Assembly (NCBI GenBank): GCA_946965045.2
Contig: OX337241.1
Coordinates: forward strand, 2,599,744-2,663,743
Origin: Epithemia pelagica
Lineage: Eukaryota; Bacillariophyta; Bacillariophyceae; Surirellales; Surirellaceae
Length of the DNA: 64,000 nt
Direction: 5' to 3'
Shown here: piece after piece, positions 11,239 through 23,664 of the stretch
Layout: each line of letters starts with the position of its first letter
How positions within the stretch are numbered: position 1 is the first letter of the stretch
Notes under the pieces: model-generated
What the model saw: only the letters and a program-made list of their open reading frames with translations
The model's database searches: none
Told to the model about the DNA's origin: nothing
Made by a program: the position numbers and the translations under genes

Positions 11239-14200
11239 GTCCCCTCACGATTCCAGTGTCCACTGATGAGGTGATCGTGCCTCTAGTTTCCCTTCTCATG
11301 TACCAAATAAACCATCTTTGTCATCGCATCGTGATCAAACAACTCACAAAGTACATGCGGAAGCATGCAATGCATCGCCAGAGCCAACAATCCAAGACAT
11401 GAGCCGAGTCCAAATGGATCTTGCACACGCAACTGCATGATTTAGGACGAGACCATGACTCAGACCATCATGTTCTTCCATCTACCATGACATATTTCAT
11501 ACTTCTGGTCGTTGCACTAAACTTCATTTCATACCCTTGGTGGTTCCACTCCATGCGTACATCCACCAATCAAACTTCATTCTCTTTGGTGGTTCCGTTC
11601 CACACGTACATCCACCAACACAACACTGTATCTGACTTTGTGGTTCAACCAATCCAACGGTCTAGTCCACAATCTGCATCTCTCCTGATGGAAAACAACA
11701 TAGAAAAACCATCTCAATCTCTCTGTGGTTCGGCAAGACCATTCTGCTGCTTACTCCGCAGTTCCATTTACCTTTCGACCCCATTTTGGAGCCAAATTCA
11801 TGCAAATCACAAGAAATAGGGGCAAAAAGGACCATTTGGGCCCTTTGACTCACAAAACAACCACTATGCAAAATCAAGGTCATTTCTTCTGCATTGTGCT
11901 TCACGGATCCAAATTCGGAACAATTTCTCCCTCATTTTGACACGAACATTGCAATTTTCGTGCACTTCGATCATCCTCTTGCTGAAATGCGAATACTTGA
12001 AAGCAAAGACAGCCTTTATCTTTGCGCATAATGGCAACAATTTCCATGAATGATGGCCATATCTGACGAAAAGTAGAGTGGCCAGAAGTCGTTGCTTGAA
12101 ATCGTGTGTTCAGAAAATTCCAAGCCTTGACAAAATCTCAACAAAAGCCAAAATCAAGGGATTTTCACGGCCATCAGGTCAAGAGCAATATGCAAACCTT
12201 GAGGAACAAAGGGAAGAAATCCAACATGGCAGGACACGAGTCCTCAACACAATTGATCAGAGGATTTCCTTTTCTGCATCAGCTTGTACCAAAGAATGAA
12301 GTACATGTATTTTCAACGAGACCAGCTTAGGCGATGAAGACACAATAGTGTGAAGCCACCGATGCCTACAGAGCCTCGACAATAGCTGTGTCCTCACGGC
12401 AGAAGACTTTAAGCTGTCGTCGCCTTCCTTTTCAGAATCAGCTCTGCTCAACGCGACAGAATGTCCAATTACGACCGGCTAGAGAAATATCAAACATCAC
12501 TGGCCCCAGCAGATTTGCATTCATGCAAGTGTCACTACGACCACCAGCAACTTGTCATTCTCCATTTTGCGGCCATCGCAAGCAAAATCAAGATGCAACA
12601 AAGAATCAACTGAACCAAATTCCAAAGGCCCACGCTTGTTGATCTTTTCTTCTTATTCCAAACATCAAGGATGCTTAGCAGCCATGGGGATGGATGACAA
12701 CACGTTCTAGGACTCAAACTCTGTCTTTTGGAGCATTCCATGTGTCGTGGTCTTCTAGCTCCGTCATCTTCCGTTCATTCTTGCTTCTCCAAAGCCCAAC
12801 AGATTTGCTTCCAAACAGAAGCCTTGTAAAGTCTCAAGTCTTCCCATGAATCGGGTGAGACATACACTCGAGCAATGACCATAGGCCATAGCAATGATGG
12901 CAAGGAACATAGTCCTCAAAACATTCTTGGCCATGACAACCCTTCCACCATTTGTCGAGCATTCACGACAACAGCTAGCACTTCAAAGCGCGGGCTCAAG
13001 CAAAACCATGATACGCACTAATATGAACACAAAATCAGTGTTCGTGCAAAAGGCTCAACCCATAGGGCGAATCTGTCAACCATAGACAGAGTTCCACAAG
13101 GCAAACTCGAGTGACTTGTGTAATCAAAGGGGAAGTCATTTGACTTCGCCAACACAGTGGGAAACCAACGACTGATAGCAAGAAGCAATGTCGGTACGCA
13201 AAGCATAGCATGATAGACATACCAACAACCGCACACCGCGAGAAGGCAAATGCATAAAACACATCATCAGTCCCCTTTCAAGGGTCCTTCACAACATCTC
13301 GACCAACAAGACACAGTTCTCATGCGACAAGGACTGAATGGGAATTGTACTGGGGTACAACAACAATCAACCATGCAATGCTTCTTCTTCCTCATTTACC
13401 ATGCCATTCACTCATGGCCCAGGGGCCATAGGATGAGTCCCCTGTCAACGATGGATGTTCTGTGAAGACAGAACGAGACCCAACAACAAAAGGCTTGATC
13501 ATCAAGCATCATCCTCTTGCTTGAATTTCCATAGAACATAGCACCAAGCAAATGCCGTACGAACAGCAACTTAAATGACAAACAAGGCCGACTCCAACAA
13601 CCTTGACTGCTTGACCTCTGCTGCCATGTTTGGGCAAAACAGACAGAGGCACAACAATCATAATTTTCCTTAAACGACACCCACCAGTCTGGTACAGGTC
13701 ACTCTCTCATGTCATCAATCAAGCAAACCCAGTCGTTGACAATGATAAGTGGTTAAGAGCTGACAGCATAACAACACTGCATGTTCTCGGACCATCAACA
13801 TATTCAACTTATGATAATCCAATGCAGAGGATCCTTGAGAGATAGCCCAAATCATATGGACTCAACGAACCACTTAGGATTCGTAACCCATAGCAAAAAC
13901 AATCAACAATACTCAGCCCAATGATGCTGATACTTCCCTCAGCACTCAACAGGGCCTCATCGCGACCTCACAGAGAAAAGAACAAGACATTCATAGAGCA
14001 AGTCACCGACTCGTCCCATAGCAATCATTCTTGACGAAGACAAGGACAGAGTCAATGGAAGGGTTACTCTCGGGGTTCACCCTGCTCCACAATGGATGAC
14101 AAAAGTTCATCCCAACGACTGCCATAACACATGACAACACCACGTCGCCAAAATATTGATGGTAAACCAAACCTCATGGATACCACCAGCACAAAATAGA

Positions 14201-14933
14201 CCAATCATGCCGCCATCATAATTTGACGGCTGTTGTACTCAGCAACAGGCATAAGATATGCCAAATATTAAGCTTGACTGCTTCTTTCCTTTCGGAACAA
14301 TGCCAAAAGTCCATGGCATGAGAAAAGGGCATTATCAACGCCACAAAAACAACAGATCAATTCATGATCTCATACTCAGCACACCAACTGCCGAACGAGC
14401 AGAATCTTATCTTCAACTCTTGTTGTCTGTTTATCTCGTAGACAGTGCATCACAAATGCACCCAATCCACAGATAAGACAAATTATATGGGAATTGCCAT
14501 CCATGGCACCATCAAACCCAGAACACTGCGTGTCCTCAAGATTCAACAATCGATTGCAGTACAAGCACAATGCGCTCTCTGCTTGCACCGCACAAGCAAT
14601 CATGGAGTAAATCATCCATGCTCAGCCCACAAAAGGGGCTCACTTACGAAAGGAGACACAGAGTCCCCTGTCGTCGACAGACATTTGCTTACTGTCCAAT
14701 TTCGTACCTCTATAGTGCATCCTCTTCTGCACTTTCGCAGTGTGCGACTTCCTTCGTCAGCACCAAACTTTCTTTGTGACTTCTGGTGTGTATGTCCGAA
14801 TCCTCATCGAGTTGAGCAACGGGCTCGCAATGAAGCACCGTCTGTCGAGTGATCTACATGCGGCATGTTCAACTTGGAACTCCAACAATGTAGAAAAACG
14901 GCGTACGTCGATTAGCAACCGAACGCATCCGCA
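11239..14933. other. 3.7 kb without a recognisable gene; top strand rich in C and A
   Basis: I find no open frame longer than about 135 codons and no familiar motif on either strand. The top strand is visibly poor in G and rich in CA-containing words (ACAAC, CCAAC, CACAA) over most of the stretch, unlike the flanks. This would fit an old retroelement or a coding region eroded by stops, but nothing in it aligns by eye with the two Copia elements nearby. It ends at the Copia insertion point (14934). Confidence 0.5.
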
Positions 14934-14938
14934 GTGGG

Positions 14939-15721
14939 TGTTACAATTCTCATGGAATTGCAGTGGTGTTGATGCTCGGTAGAGCAGACAATCAGGTAGT
15001 CACCAACCGATACAAACCTCTCCACGGGTAAGAGAGGAAAGCAAGTCGTAGTCTATCAAAAGGATAGTCGGGACACAAAAGAGGATGTGATAAATGGTGA
15101 TATTGTTAGATTGTGTGTTGATTACTACGATAGGTCTACGTGAAATGTTCGGTCCTGCCAAGGGTCATGTGTCATAGGTTCTTGGCGGCAACAGGTTTGG
15201 AATAGTTGGAGTCGATTCATGTGATGTATATGACATGTATATGTGGACGGATAACATATACAGGGTCAACAGCTCTTGCTTTGGATTGGCATAGTTGTTT
15301 TCATGGCGCGCAGCTTGTTGACAATTTGGAGATTGTGGGAATGGAAATATGGTCTCGCGTGATCGTGTGTCGTGCTTGGGATACTTAGACCGTTGGTCGG
15401 ATAGATGCCGACAGCGCTCGGATGTCGCTTGGGCGTGCTTGATGATTTCGGGCGCGTACGCTTAGGGCGTTAGTATAATGTCCAAGCAACGGCCAAATTT
15501 ACGTCCGTTGTAATACCGCACGACCCAGTTTAGTCTTGAGAGTGAGTTCGTCAATCTATTCTCACTTTTCATGATTTGCGAAGAAATATAGGTCGATATA
15601 GCGCGAAGCTAGGGAACATAGCTCGAAGCTAGATGGCATGATGCGATAGCACGAGGCTATGTGACATGGGGAATCGATGAGATGTAGAATCTAACCACCA
15701 TAGACGGTGAGAATTCTTACA
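14939..15721 (-). repeat. 3' LTR of Copia element 1
   Basis: 783 bp, TGTTAC...TTACA in plus orientation. It is nearly identical to 22481-23263. The pol frame ends inside it (stop at 15629). Confidence 0.95.
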
Positions 15722-18700
15722 CTCCCCACAACTCGTCGTTTCAGCCTTGTCATCATTGGATTTGTTGAGGTCTTGAACTTCTCCTTTCCAAAACAACCAT
15801 GGCTTGAGCATGGGCCAAATAGATACGAAATCCCAATGTTTGCTAAGGATATCGGCAGGGTTGGTCTTTCCATCTTTCCAGTAGAATGCGACATACTTTG
15901 CTGCGATGGCTTCACAAACTCGGTGGTATGACAGAAGATGGTGTCTCTTGGATAGTATGGAATGAGGAACGGTTGCATTGAGCACAACAGATCTGTTATC
16001 TCCGTACATGTAACTTCGCTCTCGGATAGGTACTCCAAGGTAGCGGAGAGAATGTTGTAATTCTGTAATCTGATCTATTGCTGTCCTTGCAGCCACAAAC
16101 TCGGATCCATAGGTAGCAGTTTCCACCGTGCTCTGTCTCTTGCTGTACCAGTCAATAGGTGTTCCGTTCAACAAATGTAGAACAGCAGTGACGGATTTAC
16201 CAGTGACTATGTCATGCATGAGATTGGCATCAACATAATGAGTTGTGGTAACATAGCGGCCAAGAGGTGTTGGGCAGTCTTCAGGAATACGTTCACTTGC
16301 ATTTGAATAGACAGTGCGAGTCCAATCGAATTCTTGGGTAGGAAGACTTGAATAATCAGGCTCTCCAATCCTAAATCTGATTGCGCCTTCTGGGAGATGT
16401 GCAAGGTATCCATAGATACGCTTGGCTCTATCAAGATGTCCTTTCCTCGGAGCTGCACGAAAGCGTGATAGCGTCATTGTAGCGGTGAAGACGTCGAAAC
16501 GACCAATAGTGATCACCCATTGGAGTTGTCCAATCAGAGTTTGGAAATGGCTAGTACCTTCTTCATCAAGGAGCTCAGAATCATCCAATTCAGGATGGTC
16601 TCTACCAATAAGAGGTGTTTTGGCTTTCTTGGGTTTCTTTTTGAAGATTCGTTCGAAAGTGTCCATCATCTTACCAATGTAGCGTCTTGGATCTGCTACT
16701 AATGTTCCATCAGAATCCTTGGTGTAACAACATCCCAAGTGGAAATCAAAAGGTCCATCTCCTTTGAGTTTGAAGTTGTATTTCTCCTTCAGGATCTTGC
16801 AGATATTCCCAGGATCAGTAGAAATAATGGCTACGGCAATGTATTCGTAACAGTCTTCTCCAGGTGCTTTCCTCATCCAGATATCCGGATCTGCTTTGCT
16901 TGGTGAAAATCCCATGTCTGTCAAAACATCAAATAAGACATCATGCCAGCGTGCGCCTGATGACTTCAATCCATAAAGTGCCTTGTCTATAATCAGGATG
17001 TGACCTTCTAATTCCTTGAATTCAGGTCCTGCGACAATGAAGATTTTCTCCCCTGTCAAGGCTTCCAGATATGCGTTTCCAATATCTGCTCCCCATATTT
17101 CCAAGTCATTCAAAGTACCCAGGAATAAGGCAATGCGGAGGTTGCGAATGGAAACAACACCTGAATAGATTGTCTCAACAGGTTCTTTTGTGAGATGTCC
17201 ATCTGCGACAAGTCTTGCTTTATGTCGTCCATCATGTTTTACGTCAAAGACAAGATGTACACGTATCTTATGATATCCTTCAGGTGCATTGGATACTTTC
17301 CCTTTAATGAAGATGGCTTTCCCAAAATCCTTGAATGTCTTGTAGGACTGGATCTGTGACAATTCTAATTCTGTTGCATCCTGCCACTTTGTGTTGCCAT
17401 GTTGTTTATCAAGAGCGACAGCTTCCTCATAATTGCGTGGTACTTGGAATCCAAACTTATACTTGACGGAATGGTGAACTTGTTTAATCCTTGACTGTTT
17501 GGCTGCTCGAATGAGACGTTTGCTTGTTTTGACATAACGTTTCAAATGCTTCCATCCAGGTTTGTTGAGTAAACCATGTTTCTTTCCATAAATTGCTACA
17601 GTGATCGGATCATCATTGGCGATGAGTGATAAAGGTTCATAGGTAGTCTCCCCAGCTTCCCAATCAACAAGCAAATTATATTTGCTCCCCTTGTAATCTG
17701 GATCAGTTGTGTTCAGTGGGTCTTGATGGGCAATGACGTCCCTGAGCCTGAAAAGATGATCTCCAGAGGTTTGAGCTTGGTTATCTCGTTTGATATACTC
17801 CATGAGTTGATTATAGGATATCATCTCATCAACATCAGAATTTGTCTTTCGGTAGATGTACTTGACACGTTCTTCCTGTTTCGTTGCTTCTTCATTAAGA
17901 TCAATGACTCGTTTGATGACACGTGCACGGTGTCGCTCCCCATTTTCTTCTGTGTCGCATAGGAATGTGCGTCCTATCATGTCGTCAAAATCGATCGTGG
18001 GCATTGGTTTGGATGGATCTTCACTATCACTGCGAATGAAGACAGTGTCAGCTTGCTTATCATTGTCATCCTTCTCAGACGAATCCTCCCCTGAAGGTCG
18101 ATCCACACGTAGGTTAGGTGTAGTGGATTCAACACGGCGAACGGCAGAACGGTAGATTATCTGGTTATCCTGGGTGAGAATCTTCCAAGTAAAAGAATCA
18201 ACGTTGTGAGCAAAACCAACCCAGTGGCCAAGTTTCTCATCAGAAGAAGATGGATATGAACCAGAATTGGGTTCAGCGGGGTCGACACTGTAGTAAACCT
18301 CATCCCAGAAAGGAAAGAACAAGAGATGAGTAATGTCGGGTGGACGTCCGGAGAGAGCCTCAAGAGGAGTGCAACCGGAATGGGTGGGTGATGATGTATG
18401 GTTCAATAAGTCACAGACATACTCAAGGCAAAGAAGCCAGGTGTTGGCAGGGCAACCAGTGGCATTCATGAGAGCGTTGGTCATACGTTTGACGGTCTGG
18501 TAACGGTTTTCAGCCTTATTCTGGTGTTGATGATAAGGTTCGGATCGATACTCCCCAATAAGCAAAGTGCGAAGAATGTCTTTGACCTTTTGAGAGATGA
18601 GAGATGAACCACCATCACTGATAAGAGTCTCCATGGCACCACGAAACCGGATGTTGTCCTGAAGAGTATTGACAAACTGTTTGGTCGACTTGATCCCATA

Positions 18701-20779
18701 GATATCAGTAACCAGAGTATCTCGACCAACAAAGATTTGTGCGACTTTACCGCCATGGTCAACAGCAGGGGTGTCGGAGAAAACCGAGTCAGTAGCAACG
18801 GGTTCATGACGTCGAGGTATATTAAGGACCGGATTGCGAGCCTTGAAATGTTTCTTGAGGGTGTTGTGGTCAAAAGTAATGCTACCATTACGTGTAGTGT
18901 GCTTGAACGTATCGGCAATAACATCTTCAGATTGCCAACCGAAGAATGGACGGAACTTCTTCCAGTCATACGCTTCCTGGTAACGACGGTGGACAGAGGC
19001 ATGAAGTGTAGGATCATTACCTTCTGCGTCAGCATAGATAGAAAAGAAGGGTGCGTCGTCAGATCCATGATCGTATGGGAGGTCCAAAAGGAGATTGAGG
19101 TTACAAACAACACGATCAGTGTACTCCCCATAGTTGTCATATGGATGGTTCGACATACTACCATTAGTCTTGACGTGTTTCCAATCAGGATCATTGTCAG
19201 AGGGTGTGGGAGAATACGAATGGTCCAGAACACCAGGATCCCATGTGTCGGGTGACGTGAAGATGATCTGAGGTAAGGTATTCATGTCATCGTCGCTGGG
19301 GATACCCAAGGAGTGGATGTAGGCTAACCCATCCTTGATGTGAAGGGGTATAGCACGACCATCAAGTGTAGTGATGCGTTGTTTACCATCAACTTTAACA
19401 GATCGTTCATCAACAGCAAGTCCGAAATGCTCGAATTGACCAGGAGCATGGATAGATAAGCCCTTTCCATAATAAGCATATTCATTGAAGATGTTGACAA
19501 TAGGTCCATCATTGGTCTCAAACTTTGCGGCACAGGTGACGACAGGAAGTCCAGTAAGTTCATGGTTATCAATACCCACAATAGTGATATGGCGGCCAGT
19601 CTTAGAAAGGATGCGCATGTCAGAACCGGCAAGGCCTCCATTAGCACCACGGTCAATCAATTGATTTCCTGGTAAAGTAGATTTCCTCGAAAACAAATAG
19701 CGTGGAACATGTCCTGCTTGTTTATGCATGTTGGCTTTGAAAGTAACCTTCTTGCTCGTCTTGGACTTGGCGTTAGAAAGAACACTAGTCAGGTCAGTGG
19801 CCGAGTGATTGATATCAGTCGTCATGGCTTGGTTGATAAATTGTGTAACCGGATCTGAATCATCTGGATGCTCAGGGACTGCGCCAGGTGAGTCGTCATC
19901 AGATGCAACTTGGTGGGGTTCAGGATCAGGTTCCGGATCAATGTCGAGGGCATATGTTTGCACTTTCCTCGGTGTTGTTGATGAAGGTGCTTGAATCATC
20001 TTGTTATACTCAATGATCAACTTGCGATCTTCTTCTGAAAGTTTGAACCATAGGTCACGCGGTAGACTAACCTTGGACGAAGAGGATGGAGATTCAGATG
20101 TCACTTTGGTGTTGTGGACATGATACTCCATATCATCTTGTGAGGTTATGTCAGCATCTGTATCTTGGCCATATAGTGATTCATGCTGTTTGACATGTCG
20201 ACGGTGACTATGAACAGATGACTGGGTTGCTTGATCATGGTCATAAGCTGCGTCTAGAAGGAGACGGAAGTATGATTGATAGCAAAGGGATTTTGCACCG
20301 GATTTGGTGTTCACCACATTATCCAAGATCTTGACTCGGCGCAGATCAGGTACCTTTTCTACAGCTTGCATGAGGAAGGTCATCCTGGTATGATCAGGGA
20401 TGCGATCAGACAATGTCACTAGATTGTCTAGCAAACGTAGCTGCTCTTGAAAGTGTAGAAGAAATTGACGTGTTGTTCCGCGCCATGTGTCGTCAAGACG
20501 TAGATTGGAAATGTAGTTGGTTAAACGGAGGACTTCTCGTTTTGCTAGGTCGGATTCGGTATGCAAAGAGTGTAACTTCTGCAATACAGCACGCGCATCT
20601 TCATCATGTTCATGTTCACGTACATAGGCTCGACCCTGGTCAGTCTGAATGATACGGACAAGAACGGAGTAAAGAAATATTTGTTGCTCTTGAAAAAGTT
20701 CTTTGGCATACTCATCATCATGGGGTGGTGTGTATTTGAAATTCAGAACGTTGGCCTTGAGCCTTAGCTGTAGTCTTGA
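15629..20779 (-). pseudogene. Copia 1 Gag-Pol polyprotein (protease, integrase, RT, RNase H), RT box deleted
   Basis: The open frame spans about 1,700 codons. It begins with the Gag C-terminal part. Protease follows with IDRGANGGLAG (Asp codon 19652-19654), the diatom variant of D-S/T-G. The integrase core shows ATDSVFSDTPA, then ISDGG, then HQHQNKAE, giving a D-D-E triad. The RT has DVKHDGRHKARLVADGH, GADIGNAY and ALYGLKSSGARW. Where YVDD should follow YIAV, the protein reads YIAVAIISTDPG: five residues are missing, an in-frame 15-bp gap at about 16831/16832. RNase H follows (HYVDANLMHD, TYGSEF, YGDNRSVV). The frame ends in the 3' LTR at 15629. Without YVDD the RT should be inactive, so any recent copying would need enzyme from another element. 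Gag is fused by frameshift (see 20718-21344). Confidence 0.9.
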
Positions 20780-21344
20780 CTACACGCCAGAATGAATCGT
20801 AGTATTGTTCATCCTTGAATACCTCATACGCAGTTGCGTCGCGCTTAGTTCCCTTTCTGAATGCTGTAAGGTCTTGTTGAGATTGGGATGCGGCAGTAAC
20901 TGTGCTGACAGATTTCACAGATGACGGTGACTTCATTGGCGAGACTGGAACTTGGCTAGGTGGTCCCTTAGAGAAATCTGTGTTGATCCTCCAAGTGTTG
21001 AACTCTTTCCTCGTTAGGTTCATCCAGTCGCTATTGGATAGCTCGTCTTGAATTTCATTGGTCTTGTATATGGCCCAATAAGCCAAGAGCTTGATCTGCT
21101 GTCTTGTGGGGCCTTGTAGATCATGTGTCTGTTTGTTGACCTTGTATTGTGTCAGTTCGTTCATGGATTCCTCGGTATTAAAACCATGGTATTTCATCCA
21201 CTTCGTTAAGTAGTCGGCCCTTTCCTTGGTAAAGAATTGGCAGACAGTAAATATGATGTGGTCGAATAGGTCTGTGTTCGAGACATTGTCTTGGTTATCT
21301 TCTCCCTTAGGAGTCGTAGGTGTCTTGGGTGATTGAGGATCCAT
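20718..21344 (-). pseudogene. Copia 1 Gag N-terminal part, frameshifted
   Basis: ATG at 21344. The segment around YYDSFWRVVKTTAKAQ is typical of diatom Copia Gag, and its normal continuation (NFKYTPPHDDEY and on) is found in the +1 frame, overlapping the stop at 20718. The switch must occur between about 20752 and 20779, in CTCAAGGCC. A programmed +1 shift is possible, since Ty1 uses +1 shifting, but the site lies in the middle of Gag rather than at the Gag/Pol boundary. A one-base mutation or assembly indel is more likely. No CCHC zinc knuckle is evident. Confidence 0.75.
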
Positions 21345-21664
21345 GGTGTTATTTGGTTGGTTCGATGTTTATTTAATGTGCGGTGTGATGTGGTTTATTT
21401 AATGTGTGATGTGATGTGAACCCGGATGTACCACGTGTGCCACGTACGTACCACGTATGTGATACCCGGATGTGTGTTGTAATGTGCGACTCCTGGAAAT
21501 TTCCGTTGATTCCGACAAATTTTCGCCGAGCTTCAACAAATTTTCGCCGAATTTTCGCGATTTGACGGGAATGTGTGGCGTGTTGTGCGACCAAGGGTAC
21601 CCGGATGTGCGTTGAGTTTAAGTCTTGGAAAGGTTTTGAGAGGACGGGAGTTAACTATGAGTAA

Positions 21665-22444
21665 TTAAGCTTCGGTTTCCGAATCTCCACTCTCTTCCGA
21701 ATAATCAGAGTCGTTTCCAGGCTCAGATGGGGCAGCACAAGCAACAGAAGAAGGGGTATCACCTTTAGCCAAGTGGTTCTCGGCCTCGGCACGCAAAGGG
21801 AAGATAGTTGCACGATGGTCCTCGATGGTATGGACCTCGTGGATGTAGGCAACGTAGTTATCTAGGCGAACAACGTTAGGAGGCAGTGGGCAAGTCGTCG
21901 TGTTCACGACGTAGATGGCATTGTAGTATCCAGTTGGGCGCTCGAAGGTTAGGAAGCGGAGGTGGACAGTACGGATGGGGTTGCCCGAGAGGGCGGCCAA
22001 GATGAGGCGACGCCTCGGAGAGCGATGAAGTTGGTCGTTCAGACGTTCAATGTCTTCTTGGTCGACATTGTGGGTCACCAATTGGAACTGGCGTTCGATC
22101 TGGGTCTCCCCACGGATGATCTCGGGATCAAAGGTCGAAGAAGTTGGTTGACGGAAGTACTTGATATGATCAGCAATCAACCGGGTGGTACGACGGGATC
22201 GAGAAGGGACGAGCCGACGAGGCGGACTCGGGGGCCGAAGCAACGGCGCAGGGATCGGAGCGTGAGGCTGGGTTGGAGTCTCGAATGGGTTGCTGTTGGA
22301 ACTGTCGACGGAGATGTTGACCGATGTGTTGGCTGCCTTCGGCGTCGGCACAAGTTCCTGCTGCACCAGGGTATCGGGCTGCCCGGAATGCAGGTTGGCT
22401 CGATAAAACTGTCGTACAGGAGTGATAAGCTCGTTAGTATCCAT
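21665..22444 (-). CDS. Extra ORF of unknown function upstream of gag in Copia 1
   Basis: A 259-codon intact frame starts with ATG only 36 bp inside the 5' LTR. The N-terminal half is Pro/Ser/Arg-rich (LLRPPSPPRRLVPSRSRRTT). The middle (about 95-215) looks folded, with strands and helices such as PRRRLILAALSGNPIRTVHLRFLTFERPTGYY. The tail is very acidic and serine-rich (DSDYSEESGDSETEA). No zinc finger, protease or envelope-like membrane segment is visible. The upstream position on the same strand means it would be the first ORF on the genomic RNA. Most Copia elements have no ORF here. It could be an accessory or silencing-control protein, or a captured host fragment; I do not recognise it. 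Confidence 0.55.
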   Translation of the reverse strand: MDTNELITPVRQFYRANLHSGQPDTLVQQELVPTPKAANTSVNISVDSSNSNPFETPTQPHAPIPAPLLRPPSPPRRLVPSRSRRTTRLIADHIKYFRQPTSSTFDPEIIRGETQIERQFQLVTHNVDQEDIERLNDQLHRSPRRRLILAALSGNPIRTVHLRFLTFERPTGYYNAIYVVNTTTCPLPPNVVRLDNYVAYIHEVHTIEDHRATIFPLRAEAENHLAKGDTPSSVACAAPSEPGNDSDYSEESGDSETEA

Positions 22445-22480
22445 GAAACCACAAGGAAATAAGCGTTGAGACTGTTAATC

Positions 22481-23263
22481 TGTTACAATTCTCATGGAAT
22501 TGCAGTGGCGTTGATGCTCGGTAGAGCAGACAATCAGGTAGTCACCAACCGATACAAACCTCTCCACGGGTAAGAGAGGAAAGCAAGTCGTAGTCTATCA
22601 AAAGGATAGTCGGGACACAAAAGAGGATGTGATAAATGGTGATATTGTTAGATTGTGTGTTGATTACTACGATAGGTCTACGTGAAATGTTCGGTCCTGC
22701 CAAGGGTCATGTGTCATAGGTTCTTGGCGGCAACAGGTTTGGAATAGTTGGAGTCGATTCATGTGATGTATATGACATGTATATGTGGACGGATAACATA
22801 TACAGGGTCAACAGCTCTTGCTTTGGATTGGCATAGTTGTTTTCATGGCGCGCAGCTTGTTGACAATTTGGAGATTGTGGGAATGGAAATATGGTCTCGC
22901 GTGATCGTGTGTCGTGCTTGGGATACTTAGACCGTTGGTCGGATAGATGCCGACAGCGCTCGGATGTCGCTTGGGCGTGCTTGATGATTTCGGGCGCGTA
23001 CGCTTAGGGCGTTAGTATAATGTCCAAGCAACGGCCAAATTTACGTCCGTTGTAATACCGCACGACCCAGTTTAGTCTTGAGAGTGAGTTCGTCAATCTA
23101 TTCTCACTTTTCATGATTTGCGAAGAAATATAGGTCGATATAGCGCGAAGCTAGGGAACATAGCTCGAAGCTAGATGGCATGATGCGATAGCACGAGGCT
23201 ATGTGACATGGGGAATCGATGAGATGTAGAATCTAACCACCATAGACGGTGAGAATTCTAACA
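22481..23263 (-). repeat. 5' LTR of Copia element 1
   Basis: 783 bp, TGTTAC...TAACA. It should carry the element's promoter; transcription would run leftward. The sequence next to it does not show the common initiator-Met primer site, so the primer is unknown. Confidence 0.95.
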
Positions 23264-23511
23264 GTGGGCACTCTTTCATATTCCATACCTCCCAACGGGT
23301 TGCCCGAATATGTGCGCAACAGCAGACCACACATTCCTCCTCACCACTCATCCCCCGCTGTAGGACCAGTATTACGACTGAGGAGTTCTTGGGCGAATGA
23401 ACCTTCCATGAGGACTCATCCAGATATTCTCGCGACCTTCCCAGGCTGGATATTTCGACCTTCCCAGGCCTCAACTCATGGTGAACGCTCAGAGACTTGG
23501 GTCTGATAAAC

Positions 23512-23664
23512 CAAATTACGACACCGATACTGGATGAAAAATCGTCCAAATCAAAGAAGTGGCTACTTTATCTGCCAACGATATGAGCGACTGGCGAGGG
23601 GCTAGAGCTCGCCGATTGCTAGCTAGATCGCCCAAATTCCGGCCACTATCATAGCCATATTTTG
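23512..23664 (+). repeat. 153-bp dispersed repeat, copy 2
   Basis: Partner of 11086-11238, 12.4 kb away, same orientation, with one visible difference. It is followed by TTTGAGCTCCACGG. A second GAGCTCCACGGGAC word occurs at about 23808, so this neighbourhood holds further short repeats. Confidence 0.8.

Larger units (their letters stand above)
14939..23263 (-). mobile_element. Copia-type LTR retrotransposon 1 (diatom CoDi-like)
   Basis: The 8.3-kb element is read on the minus strand, so the 5' LTR is at the right. It has 783-bp LTRs that start TGTTA and end TAACA (right copy) or TTACA (left copy), and a perfect 5-bp target duplication GTGGG at 14934-14938 and 23264-23268. I see only two differences between the LTRs, so insertion was recent. 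Order from the 5' end: LTR, extra ORF (22444-21665), a 320-bp spacer with short TTTATTTAATGTG repeats, gag, protease, integrase, reverse transcriptase, RNase H, purine tract GTGGGGAG, LTR. The integrase-before-RT order defines Copia. Gag is frameshifted and the RT lacks its catalytic box, so the copy is not autonomous as read. Confidence 0.95.

Noticed and set aside
15206-15388. 60-codon ORF present in both Copia 1 LTRs
   Set aside because: It lies inside an LTR, is identical in both copies only because the LTRs are, and has no recognisable feature.
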